From Candidatus Azobacteroides sp. (GTDB lineage Bacteria; Bacteroidota; Bacteroidia; Bacteroidales; WRGA01), in contig WRGA01000125.1 of assembly GCA_009787405.1 (NCBI GenBank), forward strand, positions 1-64,000: a stretch of DNA of 64,000 nt, in the 5' to 3' direction. The notes beneath the pieces are model-generated. The model did not search any database, had not been told where the DNA came from, and saw only the letters and a list, made by a program, of their open reading frames with translations. Made by a program: the position numbers and the translations under genes. Below are positions 8,231 to 17,108 of the stretch, in pieces. The stretch's first letter is position 1. Every line of letters begins with the position of its first letter.

Positions 8231-9331
8231 ATGAAAATTGTGGTTATCGGCACAAGAGGGATCCCCAAGATTCAAGGAGGAGTGGAAACCCACTGTGAAG
8301 AACTATATCCTCGTCTGGTAAAAATGGGCTGCGAAGTAATTATTGTCCGCCGTTCTTGTTATGTAACGGAAGACAACAAACTGACAAGCTATAAAGGCGT
8401 AAAACTGAAAGACATTTTCGCTCCGAAGCAGAAAAGCTTGGAAGCAATTACTCATACATTTTTGGCTGTATGTTATGCCCGGAGAGAAAAAGCCGATATT
8501 TTGCATGTTCATGCGATCGGCCCTTCTTTGATGATTCCTTTTGCCAAACTATTGGGACTGAAAGTCGTCATGACTCATCACGGACCGGATTATGACCGCC
8601 AAAAATGGGGACGTTTGGCGAAAATGGCTTTAAGAGCCGGCGAATACATGGGCGCCAAATATGCCGACAGAATTATCGTTATTTCAGAGGTTATCAACAA
8701 TATCCTGAAAACGAAATATAACAGAACGGATGCAGAACTTATTTTTAACGGAGTCAATATCCCGGTTAAATCGCCCGATATCGATTACATCGAATCGTTG
8801 GGGCTTGAAAAGGAGAAATACCTTCTTACGGTGGGACGCTTCGTCGAAGAAAAAGGATATGACATTTTAATCGATGTTTTTTCCCGTTTGCCGGTTTCAA
8901 AAGAATATAAACTTGTTATTGCAGGAGGCGCTTTACATGAAACAGAGTATGCTCGTAAACTGATGGATTTGGCAAAAGAAAAAGGGGTTATTCTGCCCGG
9001 TTTTATTACCGGCGAAAAACTGAATCAGGTGTACACCAATGCCCGATTGTTCGTTTTACCCTCTTTTCACGAAGGGTTGCCGATTTGCCTGTTGGAGGCG
9101 ATGAGTTACCGGTTGGATGTTTTAGTCAGCGACATTCCCGCCAATTTAATGATTGCTCTGCCTCCGGACGACTATTTTAAAACCGGGAGCAGAGACGATT
9201 TAGCTCAAAAAATAACCGGAAAATTATCCGCCGGAAAAAAGAAAGTGACTTATTCCTTAAATTTATACAATTGGGATAATATTGCTTCTCGAACATTAGA
9301 AGTTTATAAAAAGGAATATTCAAATGCCTAA
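8231..9331 (+). CDS. Glycosyltransferase family 4 (GT-B fold)
   Basis: A 366-residue cytosolic or membrane-associated glycosyltransferase that should move a sugar from a nucleotide-sugar donor to a growing glycan. The N-terminal Rossmann-like half opens with VVIGTRGIPKIQGGVETH, the glycine-rich acceptor-side loop typical of this group. The C-terminal half has LLTVGRFVEEKGYDILI and the donor-binding E-x7-E motif in HEGLPICLLEAMS (about residues 278-290). Donor and acceptor cannot be read from the sequence. It overlaps the next gene, a polyprenyl-phosphate sugar transferase, by 8 nt, so the two are translated together. They probably build the first steps of a lipid-linked oligosaccharide. Confidence 0.88.
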   Translation: MKIVVIGTRGIPKIQGGVETHCEELYPRLVKMGCEVIIVRRSCYVTEDNKLTSYKGVKLKDIFAPKQKSLEAITHTFLAVCYARREKADILHVHAIGPSLMIPFAKLLGLKVVMTHHGPDYDRQKWGRLAKMALRAGEYMGAKYADRIIVISEVINNILKTKYNRTDAELIFNGVNIPVKSPDIDYIESLGLEKEKYLLTVGRFVEEKGYDILIDVFSRLPVSKEYKLVIAGGALHETEYARKLMDLAKEKGVILPGFITGEKLNQVYTNARLFVLPSFHEGLPICLLEAMSYRLDVLVSDIPANLMIALPPDDYFKTGSRDDLAQKITGKLSAGKKKVTYSLNLYNWDNIASRTLEVYKKEYSNA

Positions 9332-10724
9332 ATTAAAAAAAGGATTAGTTCCACTCATTGTTTTCGTGGTAAAAGTCGGGGATTTTGTCATCCTGAACTT
9401 ACTTTTAGTGGCATTTCATTATGTCTACGAAAAATATATGCCGTATGAAATACAAACCGAGGAAAAAACGATATGGGTGGTGGTAAACTTGTGCTACGGA
9501 TTTTCTGTATCTTTATTCGGCGTTCGGCTTGTTGATAGAGTCGTAGGAATAGAAACAATTATCCGAAATGCTTTTTATATTGTAGTTTTTCATTTTGTAT
9601 TGTTAAACTGTAGTTTTGCCATCTTGAATATCTTCGATGTTTCGGGTTGGATGATCTTCTGTTTTTCCGGATCCATGTGTTTGTTGCTTATCGGATGGCG
9701 GGTTTCATTACGGTTGATTTTGAAAAGTTACCGTAAAAAAGGCGGCAATCTCATCAATATTGTGATTATCGGAGCCGGAGAAGTGGCTGAACAAGTGTAT
9801 GAAGAAATGAAAGCAGATGTTTTTTCCGGATTTAAGGTATTAGGGTTTTTCGATAATAACGTTAAATCTTCGGAAATCATTCCCGACTATTTGGGAACAT
9901 TGCAAGACTTGCCCGCTTTCTGCAACAGCAAACGGATTGATGAAATCTATTATACGCTTCCCATTACCACCGGACAACATTTTATGCCTCTCGTTCGTTT
10001 TGCCCGGATGAATATAATCAATTTTTTTGTCGTTCCCGACTTCAACCGGGTGTTGAAACGAAAAATAGACCTGTTGTTCCTGGATAATATTGCGTTATTC
10101 AAGTTCAGTACCGAACCGCTGTCCATCAAATCCAACCGGATCGTAAAAAGGGTTTTGGATATCGTATTCTCGGTTTTAGTCATTATTTTCACTTATCCGC
10201 TCCTGTTTTTGATTCTAGTCCCTCTCATCAAATTATCCTCTCCGGGCCCGATCTTATTTAAACAAGAACGCACCGGACTGAAAGGGGAAAATTTTGTCTG
10301 TTACAAATTCCGCAGTATGACTGTAAACAAAGATGCCGATAATTTGCAGGCAACCAGAGGCGACACCCGCATAACCCGGCTCGGATCTTTTTTGAGAAAA
10401 ACAAATTTGGACGAAATGCCTCAATTCATCAATGTCATCAAGGGGGATATGTCGGTGGTGGGTCCTCGTCCGCACATGATTAAACATACGGAAGAATATT
10501 CCCGGCTGATTGACCGGTATATGTTTCGCCACTTGGTCAAACCGGGCGTTACCGGCTGGGCGCAAGTGACCGGGTTCAGAGGTGAAACCAAAGACTTGAA
10601 ACAAATGGAAGGCCGTGTCGAAAAAGATGTTTGGTACATCGAAAATTGGTCGATATTGCTGGACATAAAAATAATCCTCAACACCGTTATCAACGCTGTA
10701 ATCGGGGACGATAATGCTTTTTAA
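9324..10724 (+). CDS. Undecaprenyl-phosphate glucose phosphotransferase-type initiating enzyme
   Basis: A 466-residue polyisoprenyl-phosphate hexose-1-phosphate transferase, the enzyme that starts exopolysaccharide or O-unit synthesis by placing a sugar phosphate on undecaprenyl phosphate. About four membrane helices (residues 10-135) are followed by a Rossmann-like CoA_binding_3 domain (about 145-255, INIVIIGAGEVAEQVYEE), another membrane segment (about 280-305) and the catalytic bacterial sugar transferase domain with KQERTG, YKFRSM and VVGPRPH motifs. This order is that of WcaJ/EpsL-type proteins. The sugar is probably glucose or galactose but is not determined. It is coupled to the upstream glycosyltransferase; no further polysaccharide genes follow, which is unusual. 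Confidence 0.9.
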   Translation: MPKLKKGLVPLIVFVVKVGDFVILNLLLVAFHYVYEKYMPYEIQTEEKTIWVVVNLCYGFSVSLFGVRLVDRVVGIETIIRNAFYIVVFHFVLLNCSFAILNIFDVSGWMIFCFSGSMCLLLIGWRVSLRLILKSYRKKGGNLINIVIIGAGEVAEQVYEEMKADVFSGFKVLGFFDNNVKSSEIIPDYLGTLQDLPAFCNSKRIDEIYYTLPITTGQHFMPLVRFARMNIINFFVVPDFNRVLKRKIDLLFLDNIALFKFSTEPLSIKSNRIVKRVLDIVFSVLVIIFTYPLLFLILVPLIKLSSPGPILFKQERTGLKGENFVCYKFRSMTVNKDADNLQATRGDTRITRLGSFLRKTNLDEMPQFINVIKGDMSVVGPRPHMIKHTEEYSRLIDRYMFRHLVKPGVTGWAQVTGFRGETKDLKQMEGRVEKDVWYIENWSILLDIKIILNTVINAVIGDDNAF

Positions 10725-10730
10725 GTTGAA

Positions 10731-10778
10731 AGTTGAAAATTGAAAATGATTTTATCTTCTCATTTTTAATTTTCAACT
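10731..10778. terminator. Bidirectional hairpin terminator between convergent genes
   Basis: The A-rich arm AGTTGAAAATTGAAAATGA (10731-10749) pairs, with one mismatch, with 10760-10778. The hairpin sits between the stop at 10724 and the stop of pyrF at 10773, and slightly overlaps the pyrF 3' end. The stem is AT-rich, so its strength is uncertain. Confidence 0.5.
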
Positions 10779-11606
10779 TAACAGACCATGTTTCCGGAGT
10801 AAATCTTCCATTTCTTTTTGTACCTTTCGGGCTTCCATACGGGCCGATTCGGCAAAGTTTTCGGAATTGTCCGCATAGATAATGGCACGGGATGAATTGA
10901 CCAACAAACCGCATCGATCATTGATTCCGTATTCTACAACGTCTTGCAGGCTTCCGCCTTGAGCGCCGACACCCGGAACCAACAAAAAATGATCGGGGGC
11001 CGCTTTTCTGATGTCTTGAAACATCTTGCCTTGTGTAGCGCCGACAACATACATCAACCGGTCTTTATCGGCCCACTTTTGCGATGTTTTGATGACTTTT
11101 TCGAATAATCGTTCCCCGTTTTTGTCTTCCGTCAATTGAAAGTCTTGAGACCCTTTGTTGGAGGTTAATGCCAACAAGATCACCCAACTTCCGGGATAAA
11201 TCAAAAACGGTTTTACACTATCTTCTCCCATGTAAGGGGTAACGGTCACCGCATCCAACTTTAACGTATCGAAAAATGTGCGGGCGTACATTTCGGACGT
11301 ATTTCCGATGTCTCCGCGCTTGGCATCGGCAATGATAAACTGATCGGGATAATTTTCCCTGATATATCGAACCGTTTTTTCAAAAGCGATCCATCCCTTC
11401 ACCCCCAAACATTCATAAAAAGCTGAATTCGGCTTATAAGCCACACAAAATCCGGCTGTCGCATCAATAATTACCTTATTGAACGCAAAAACAGGATCTT
11501 CTTCCTTCAACAAAACCGGAGGAATTTTCTTCAAATCGGTATCAAGTCCCACACACAGGAAAGACTTTTTCCTTTTTATATTTTCAAATAATTCGTTTGC
11601 AGTCAC
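10773..11606 (-). CDS. pyrF: Orotidine 5'-phosphate decarboxylase
   Basis: A 277-residue cytosolic enzyme that converts orotidine monophosphate to UMP, the last step of de novo pyrimidine synthesis. The TIM-barrel active-site motif is [19 protein letters not shown] (about residues 93-111), containing the catalytic Lys of DAKRGD. The phosphate-binding end is seen at [11 protein letters not shown]. The length and the early [14 protein letters not shown] match the longer group of bacterial PyrF proteins. It is a single gene, convergent with the sugar transferase, and its 5' side carries a GTTAAGA-type repeat array instead of a clear promoter. Confidence 0.95.
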   Translation of the reverse strand: MTANELFENIKRKKSFLCVGLDTDLKKIPPVLLKEEDPVFAFNKVIIDATAGFCVAYKPNSAFYECLGVKGWIAFEKTVRYIRENYPDQFIIADAKRGDIGNTSEMYARTFFDTLKLDAVTVTPYMGEDSVKPFLIYPGSWVILLALTSNKGSQDFQLTEDKNGERLFEKVIKTSQKWADKDRLMYVVGATQGKMFQDIRKAAPDHFLLVPGVGAQGGSLQDVVEYGINDRCGLLVNSSRAIIYADNSENFAESARMEARKVQKEMEDLLRKHGLLS

Positions 11607-11615
11607 TTCGGTAAA

Positions 11616-11693
11616 ATTAAGAGTTAAGAATTAAAAGTTAAGAGTTGAAAGTTAAGAGTTGAAAGTTAAGAGTTAAGAGTTAAATACCCGGCA
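11616..11693 (+). repeat. Short tandem GTTAAGAG/GTTGAAA array
   Basis: Units of 7-14 nt (GTTAAGA, GTTGAAA, GTTAAGAATTAAAA) follow one another for about 70 bp just upstream of the pyrF start. Related single tracts sit directly after the stops of speA, the ABC-F gene and fabD. Confidence 0.75.
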
Positions 11694-11799
11694 GAATTTA
11701 ATTTATACTATTTATGATTATCGAATGTTGTACCTACTTACTCCCGTACAGGATGGGTGTAAAATATTTCAATATTCAAAAAAATATTCGTTCTTTTTT

Positions 11800-12050
11800 G
11801 TCCCGCCGGGGACATTATATCGGTAGAAAAACACCATCCCTTCACCTCTTGTCCCGTCAGGGACAAAATGTTTTCCTTCCCATATTACGTCCCTGACGGG
11901 ACTTTGGACACCGGAGAAATTCTCCTTTCTACCAATATATTATCCCTGACGAGACGGAAAACAACATTTTTTAGAACATAATTCTCAAAAAACGAATATT
12001 GCATTTTTTATACCCCACCTGCGGGGATAGCCGGATATAACATCCGATCA
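11800..12050. repeat. Dispersed palindrome-bearing repeat, copy 2
   Basis: The core 11817-11938 is bounded by ATATCGGTAGAAAA and TTTCTACCAATAT. Palindromes related to GTCCCTGACGGGAC lie at 11800-11813, 11851-11864, 11889-11902 and 11942-11955. The tail CAAAAAACGAATATTGC leads to ACATCCGATCATTTTA. Most of the copy aligns with 614-850, and the tail alone also matches 1-100. Confidence 0.8.
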
Positions 12051-12064
12051 TTTTATTTAATATT

Positions 12065-12152
12065 TTAAATACGAAGATGCAAAAACACAAATCCGGAAAG
12101 ATTTTACACTTCGCGTCTTTGTATCTTTGCGACCCGGTGTTTAAAATATAAA
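12065..12152. repeat. CAAAGACG-family intergenic repeat, copy A
   Basis: The sequence has arms such as CGAAGATGCAAAAACACAAA and CTTCGCGTCTTTGTATCTTTGCG and ends GTGTTTAAAATATAAA. Related copies are at 41918-41996, 57737-57880 and 60743-60855, with a shortened form at 25615-25663. Confidence 0.65.
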
Positions 12153-12252
12153 TAATTTTTCGCAGCATGCTTAAAAATTAAAAAATTAGAGTTAAAAGCA
12201 AAGATACAACAATAAGCACATCAACTCTTACCTCTTAATTCTTAACTCTTAA

Positions 12253-14145
12253 CTATTCCAAATAAGTGTACCCGTACAGTCCGGAACGATAGTTGGAAAG
12301 AAATTCCCGGCCTTCTTCGGCAGAAATGACCCCTTCTTTGACGGAGGATGTCACCCAAGTTTCTACTGTACGAACCAATTTTTTATGATTGTATTGAACA
12401 TAATCCAACACTTCGGCAACGGTTTCACCGTCTATGACTTTATCGATTTCATATTTGTCTTTGTAAACACTCACATGTACCGCATTGGTATCGCCGAACA
12501 GGTTGTGAAGGTCGCCCAAAATCTCTTGGTATGCGCCAACCAAAAATACTCCGATGTAATATGCGCCTTTTTTCGGCAGAGAATGTACCGGCAAATGACA
12601 GGAATAGTTACGCATCGAAATAAAATTATCGATTTTCCCGTCCGAATCGCACGTTACATCTTGCAGCGAGGCGGTACGATCGGGATTTTCATTCAAATAA
12701 GAAATCGGCATGATCGGAAATATCTGATCGATGGCCCATGAATCGGGCAATGATTGGAACAATGAAAAATTACAAAAATATTTATCCGGCAACATTTTCG
12801 ATATTTTTTTCAATTCATCGGGTGCATGTTTGATTTGCTGCGACATTTGATACACTTCCCGCGCAATCGACCAAAACAACCGTTCCACTTGCGCCCGCAT
12901 CCGTAAATCGACCAATCCCAAACTGAACAAATCCAACGCTTCTTCCCTGATTTGCAGCGCATCATGCCATGTCTCAAGTACACGGGGTTGATTGAGGTTA
13001 TCCCACAAATCATAGAGTTCCCGCACCAATTCATGATCATTTTCCCCCACTTCTTCGTCATCGTTCCAAGAAGGCAGTGTCGTGGTTTCCAACACTTCGA
13101 AAATCAAAACGGAATGATGAGCGGTCAACGAACGACCCGATTCGGTAATGATATTCGGCTGAGGAATGCCGTTCTTCACGCAAACGTCGACCAGCGTGGC
13201 TATCGAGTCATTAACGTATTCCTGAATGGTATAATTCATGCTGCTTTCCCCGGTGGAACGGGTTCCGTCGTAATCGACACCCAACCCTCCGCCGATGTCG
13301 ACAAATTCGACGTTATAATCCAAATTCCGTAATTGAACATAAAATTGAGAAGCTTCCCGAAGTGCATTCTTAATGCGGCGGATTTTGGTAATCTGGCTTC
13401 CGATGTGGAAATGAATCAATTTCAAACATTCCCGCATCGAATTTTTATTTAAAAAGTCTAATGCTTCAAGCAATTCGCTGGAGTTGAGTCCGAACTTGCT
13501 CACATCGCCGCCCGACTCTTCCCATTTCCCGCTGCCGGAACTTGCCAGCTTAATCCGGATGCCGATATCCGGTTTAATATTCAATCGTTTGGAGATATTG
13601 GCAATCAATTTCAGTTCGTTTAATTTTTCAACCACCAAAAAGATGCGTTTCCCCATCTTTCTGGCCAAAAGCGCCAATTCGATGTAATCTTCATCCTTGT
13701 ATCCGTTACAGATGATCAACGAATCGGCGTCATCGGTATTGATGGCCAGCACTGCATGAAGTTCGGGCTTGGAACCGGCTTCCAATCCGATGTTGAATTT
13801 TTTGCCGTGGCTTACGATTTCTTCCACCACCGGGCGCATCTGATTGACTTTGATCGGATAAATAATAAAGTTTTTTGCCTGATAACCGTATTCCTCTGCG
13901 GCTAATTTAAAACAATTAAAGATTTTTTCGATACGATTGTCCAGAATATCCGGAAACCGAACCAGAACAGGGGCCGATACATCACGAATTTGAAGTTCAT
14001 CCATCAATTCTTTCAAATCGACCGGAACACATCCTTTTTTCGGAGTTACGGTTATATTACCCTTTTCGTTTATTGAAAAATAATCCAATCCCCAACCATG
14101 AACGTTATACAATTCGGCTGAATCCTCAATGCGCCATTTTCTCAT
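12253..14145 (-). CDS. speA: Biosynthetic arginine decarboxylase
   Basis: A 630-residue PLP-dependent enzyme converting arginine to agmatine and CO2, the entry to putrescine and spermidine synthesis. The N-terminal barrel holds the PLP-lysine region NFIIYPIKVNQMRPVVEEI (about residues 92-110) and the pyridoxal-phosphate-binding VDIGGGLGVDYDG (about 283-295). The C-terminal sheet domain contains the substrate-side Cys region DVTCDSDGKID. Length and order fit the SpeA family (group IV, about 630 residues). It is transcribed alone from a well-formed promoter in the short gap after the Smr-domain gene. No agmatine-processing gene is nearby. Confidence 0.95.
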   Translation of the reverse strand: MRKWRIEDSAELYNVHGWGLDYFSINEKGNITVTPKKGCVPVDLKELMDELQIRDVSAPVLVRFPDILDNRIEKIFNCFKLAAEEYGYQAKNFIIYPIKVNQMRPVVEEIVSHGKKFNIGLEAGSKPELHAVLAINTDDADSLIICNGYKDEDYIELALLARKMGKRIFLVVEKLNELKLIANISKRLNIKPDIGIRIKLASSGSGKWEESGGDVSKFGLNSSELLEALDFLNKNSMRECLKLIHFHIGSQITKIRRIKNALREASQFYVQLRNLDYNVEFVDIGGGLGVDYDGTRSTGESSMNYTIQEYVNDSIATLVDVCVKNGIPQPNIITESGRSLTAHHSVLIFEVLETTTLPSWNDDEEVGENDHELVRELYDLWDNLNQPRVLETWHDALQIREEALDLFSLGLVDLRMRAQVERLFWSIAREVYQMSQQIKHAPDELKKISKMLPDKYFCNFSLFQSLPDSWAIDQIFPIMPISYLNENPDRTASLQDVTCDSDGKIDNFISMRNYSCHLPVHSLPKKGAYYIGVFLVGAYQEILGDLHNLFGDTNAVHVSVYKDKYEIDKVIDGETVAEVLDYVQYNHKKLVRTVETWVTSSVKEGVISAEEGREFLSNYRSGLYGYTYLE

Positions 14146-14203
14146 TTCGCAGTGCTAAAAACAAATGATGAATAAATTAAACTTTACTTGATTAAAATTG
14201 CGT

Positions 14204-14234
14204 CAAATTTATATATAAAATATGGGAATACAAA
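14204..14234 (-). promoter_or_regulatory. Promoter of speA
   Basis: On the minus strand TTTG (14231-14234) and TAAATTTG (14204-14211) are 19 bp apart, a close match to the Bacteroides -33/-7 consensus. The predicted start near 14197 leaves a leader of about 50 nt before the ATG at 14145. Confidence 0.65.
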
Positions 14235-14244
14235 GAATTTTATG

Positions 14245-15303
14245 CTATTTGATTGTCACCATGGTTGCTCCGTAGCCATATTCCCGAAATGACGCATCTT
14301 GATAATGATAATTTTTATATTTGGATTTCAGCTCATCGATGATGTTTTTTCTCAGAATGCCCTCTCCTTTCCCGTGGATGAATATGATTTTTTGCCCTTT
14401 TTTGAATTGGTTTTCTTGAAGAACCTCCCTGAACTTTTCCATTTGATAATTCAATATCTCGGCATTTCCGAGTCCCGATAAACTGTCCAATAATTCCGAG
14501 GCATGCAAATCGACTTCAATCACCGGCGCCGGTTCTTTCTTTTGATAAATCGGCATGCGTTGCGGACGCTCCGACAGTTGTTTTTCCCTGATGGCTTTCT
14601 CGATTTCTTCCGCATCGACATGCAATGATTTTTCGGGAACATCATTTCTGACCAACGGAAAAATCAGCGCATCTTCATCAAAGTAATCATTCTCCTTGAA
14701 ACTGTGCAATTTATAAAATTTTACGACCTCAATCCGGATATCCGCCGAAACCGGATTTTTAAGGTCAAACGGTTTCTCCTGCTTGTATGCGATAAACTGA
14801 ATACAAACCTGCTCCAAATCATTCAATTGTTCTTTGACGATTTCGTCGACAAAGATTTTCATGTTCGGCTCGATTTCCCCTGTATAACGGCTTTTCCATT
14901 GCTTATCGATTTTATTCATATAATTGACAAACAAAAAATAATTGCTGTCATTCACCAAATAACAATCGAAAGAAGTATTTTGCAGACTTTTGAGTTCATC
15001 GGGCAGAAACGCCAATGCAACATTCAATTTTTCACCCGAAGGCGTTTCTACAACTTCAACTTTTTCCCCGGTTGCCGGAGCCGGTGTCGTATCTTTCGAA
15101 AGAGTCGGCGCGGGTGTCGGCTTACCTGCCGGTTTGTTTTTGGATTCGGATGATTCGATCACCACACATTCCCGCATCAGTACCGGAATTTCAAATCCGT
15201 CTTTATCTTCGACTCCGACCAGGTTTTTGTCGATGATTCTTGTTACCGTACCGCCTCCTGTCGCATTGAGAAAACGAACTTTATCTCCTGTTTTTACGCT
15301 CAT
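14245..15303 (-). CDS. DUF2027 protein with C-terminal Smr domain
   Basis: A 352-residue protein. The N-terminus (about 1-60) is a small barrel-like domain with GDKVRFLNATGGGTVTRI, recalling the KOW-like start of DUF2027 proteins. A Pro/Ala/Lys-rich linker (about 55-85) leads to a central DUF2027 domain (about 90-230). The C-terminal Smr domain (about 265-350) shows VDLHASELL and HGKGEGILRKNI, the DLH and HGKG motifs of the MutS2-type Smr nuclease domain. Smr domains nick DNA or cleave RNA on stalled ribosomes, but the role of this combination is not established. The gene diverges from queA with only 79 bp between the two starts. Confidence 0.85.
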   Translation of the reverse strand: MSVKTGDKVRFLNATGGGTVTRIIDKNLVGVEDKDGFEIPVLMRECVVIESSESKNKPAGKPTPAPTLSKDTTPAPATGEKVEVVETPSGEKLNVALAFLPDELKSLQNTSFDCYLVNDSNYFLFVNYMNKIDKQWKSRYTGEIEPNMKIFVDEIVKEQLNDLEQVCIQFIAYKQEKPFDLKNPVSADIRIEVVKFYKLHSFKENDYFDEDALIFPLVRNDVPEKSLHVDAEEIEKAIREKQLSERPQRMPIYQKKEPAPVIEVDLHASELLDSLSGLGNAEILNYQMEKFREVLQENQFKKGQKIIFIHGKGEGILRKNIIDELKSKYKNYHYQDASFREYGYGATMVTIK

Positions 15304-15338
15304 GATTCTCTTTTTTATTTATTTTGGACAAAGTTGAC

Positions 15339-15346
15339 TATTTTTG
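15339..15346 (+). promoter_or_regulatory. -7 box for queA
   Basis: TATTTTTG fits TAnnTTTG. Transcription would start near 15353, after the ATG at 15344 but before the ATG at 15383, which supports the downstream start for queA. No -33 box at the usual spacing is seen. Confidence 0.45.
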
Positions 15347-15382
15347 CGGGAAAAAACAATACTTTTTACTTTTACCCTGACA

Positions 15383-16591
15383 ATGGTTGATCATATCCAT
15401 ATTGAAAATTACACATACCACCTGCCTGACAACAGAATTGCCAAATTTCCGTTGAAAAAACGGGATGATTCCAAGTTATTGGTTTATAAAAACGGCGAAA
15501 TATCGGAAACCGTTTTTAACCGGATAGCCGATGAAATTCCGGAAAACAGTTTATTGATATTTAACAATACCAAGGTGATACAGGCCCGGTTACATTTTCA
15601 AAAAGAAACAGGGGCGAAAATCGAGATTTTTTGTCTTGAACCGGTTGAACCGACTGAATATGAATTGATTTTTCAACAAACCGGTACATGCGTCTGGTTA
15701 TGTATGGTCGGAAATTTAAAGAAATGGAAAAGCGGAAATTTGTATCAACATATTGAAATCGGGAACCGGTCGGTTTGCCTTCAGGCAACATGGAAAGAAA
15801 AACGGGGAGACAGTTTTTTGATTGAATTTTCTTGGGACAATTCTTCCGTTTCTTTTGCGGAAATTCTCGAAACAGCGGGTGAATTACCGATACCGCCGTA
15901 TTTGAACCGGAAAACAGAGGAAGCCGATAAAAAAACATATCAAACGGTTTATTCCAAAATCAAGGGTTCTGTCGCTGCTCCCACGGCGGGATTGCATTTC
16001 ACTCAAGACGTTTTCGACCGGTTGAAAACGAAAAACGTTGTTTGCGAAGAACTCACTTTGCATGTGGGAGCCGGAACATTCCGTCCTGTAAAAAGCGGAT
16101 TGATTGCCGATCATGAAATGCATACCGAGTTTTTTTCGGTAAAAAAACAAACGATCGAAAAATTAATCACACACCGGGGAAAAATCATTGCCGTAGGCAC
16201 AACCACCGTGCGTACACTGGAAAGTTTATATTACCTCGGGAAAATGCTCGAAAATAATCCGGAAACATCCGTACTGAAAGTAAGTCAATGGATGCCTTAT
16301 GAATCGCCGGACAACATTTCAAAAGAAAAAGCATTGCAAAATCTTCTCGATTATTCGGAAAAAATCAAATCGGATACCTTGGTTGCATCCACTCAAATCA
16401 TGATTGTACCCGGTTACCGGTTTAAAACAATCGACGGCATGATCACCAATTTCCATCAACCCCAAAGTACATTGCTGCTGTTGGTTTCCGCTTTTCTTGA
16501 CGGAAACTGGAAAATGGTTTATGATTACGCTTTGTCGCACGATTTCCGGTTCTTGAGTTACGGCGACAGTTCGTTGTTGTGGCGGAAATAA
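15383..16591 (+). CDS. queA: S-adenosylmethionine:tRNA ribosyltransferase-isomerase
   Basis: A 402-residue cytosolic enzyme that transfers and isomerises the ribosyl group of SAM onto preQ1 in tRNA, forming epoxyqueuosine. The start MVDHIHIENYTYHLPDNRIAK is followed by the family motifs LLIFNNTKVIQARL, GSVAAPTAGLHFT and VGAGTFRPV, with the ITNFHQPQSTLLLLVSAF block near the C-terminus. An ATG 39 nt upstream would add a non-conserved leader and precedes the predicted transcript start, so it was rejected. The gene diverges from the DUF2027/Smr gene. No other queuosine genes are in the window. Confidence 0.93.
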   Translation: MVDHIHIENYTYHLPDNRIAKFPLKKRDDSKLLVYKNGEISETVFNRIADEIPENSLLIFNNTKVIQARLHFQKETGAKIEIFCLEPVEPTEYELIFQQTGTCVWLCMVGNLKKWKSGNLYQHIEIGNRSVCLQATWKEKRGDSFLIEFSWDNSSVSFAEILETAGELPIPPYLNRKTEEADKKTYQTVYSKIKGSVAAPTAGLHFTQDVFDRLKTKNVVCEELTLHVGAGTFRPVKSGLIADHEMHTEFFSVKKQTIEKLITHRGKIIAVGTTTVRTLESLYYLGKMLENNPETSVLKVSQWMPYESPDNISKEKALQNLLDYSEKIKSDTLVASTQIMIVPGYRFKTIDGMITNFHQPQSTLLLLVSAFLDGNWKMVYDYALSHDFRFLSYGDSSLLWRK

Positions 16592-16701
16592 ATTAAATTC
16601 CACCATTGACCGCCTAAAACTTGAGACGTCGAAAAGAGAAGTCTTCATCATTATCCCTGACAAAATAAGAGTGATGCCCTGAAATCAAATAGCGCAGGGA
16701 T

Positions 16702-16970
16702 CGCCCAATGTCATTAAGTTAAGGAGTAATTATTTATAAATCAACGGGTAAAACAAGTGAATAATGTTATTTTTGAACTCGTTAGGGCTTGGATATTGGT
16801 AGAAAAAATAAAGCCCTCACACCCTATCGTCCCTGACGAAACAACAAAGCGGAGAGGCGGAGTGTTTTTTCTACCAATATACAATGCCTACGGCTTTGAT
16901 TACAAACTACAAACGATATTTATCTTGTTGATTCAAATGATTTTACCTCTTAACTTGATGACATTGGGCG
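16702..16970. repeat. Nested palindromic (MITE-like) element, 269 bp
   Basis: The outer ends are 28-bp inverted repeats, 16702-16729 and 16943-16970, agreeing at 25 of 28 positions (CGCCCAATGTCAT, then AAGTTAAG). Nested inside is an 88-bp element, 16793-16880, with perfect 16-bp inverted ends ATATTGGTAGAAAAAA and a degenerate GTCCCTGACGAAAC. The right flank (16881-16970) recurs in reverse at 28997-29085. The inner ends are the same as those of the repeats at 614 and 11817, so the two families share a module. Confidence 0.8.
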
Positions 16971-17056
16971 TGAAACATGGATACTCCCTTTCAAATTGGC
17001 AGCAACTTCCGCTGTGACGGACGGAATGATTCGGAATTTCTTCGATGCGCCAACAA

Positions 17057-17084
17057 AAAAAGACCCCTGAATAAGAGGTCTTTT
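17057..17084 (-). terminator. Terminator of the secreted X25-like protein gene
   Basis: AAAAGACC (17057-17064) pairs with GGTCTTTT (17077-17084). On the minus strand the stem is followed by a T-run (the A-run at 17054-17060). It lies 25 nt after the stop at 17109. Confidence 0.75.
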
Positions 17085-17108
17085 CCCGGTTTGCAACAAA
17101 CAATTTGC

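Larger units (their letters stand above)
11607..12252. other. Repeat-filled intergenic region between pyrF and speA
   Basis: No gene is seen. The region begins with a GTTAAGAG-type array (11616-11693), then a fragment TACCCGGCAGAATTTAAT shared with other intergenic regions. Next come four GTCCC-type palindromes and their element (11800-12050), a CAAAGACG-family copy (12065-12152), and finally TTAATTCTTAACTCTTAAC (12237-12252) touching the speA stop. The two GTTAAGAG tracts are inverted relative to each other. Confidence 0.7.
16592..17108. other. Repeat-filled intergenic region after queA
   Basis: No gene is supported. It contains a nested palindromic element (16702-16970) and, at the far end, the terminator of the gene at 17109-17993. 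The open frame running across 16757-17017 is made almost wholly of the repeat. Confidence 0.7.

Noticed and set aside
11800..11955. Four similar 14-nt palindromes at 37-53 bp spacing, suggestive of a CRISPR array
   Set aside because: The sequence between the palindromes is shared with the copy at 614-760 instead of being unique spacers, the spacing is irregular, and no cas genes are present.
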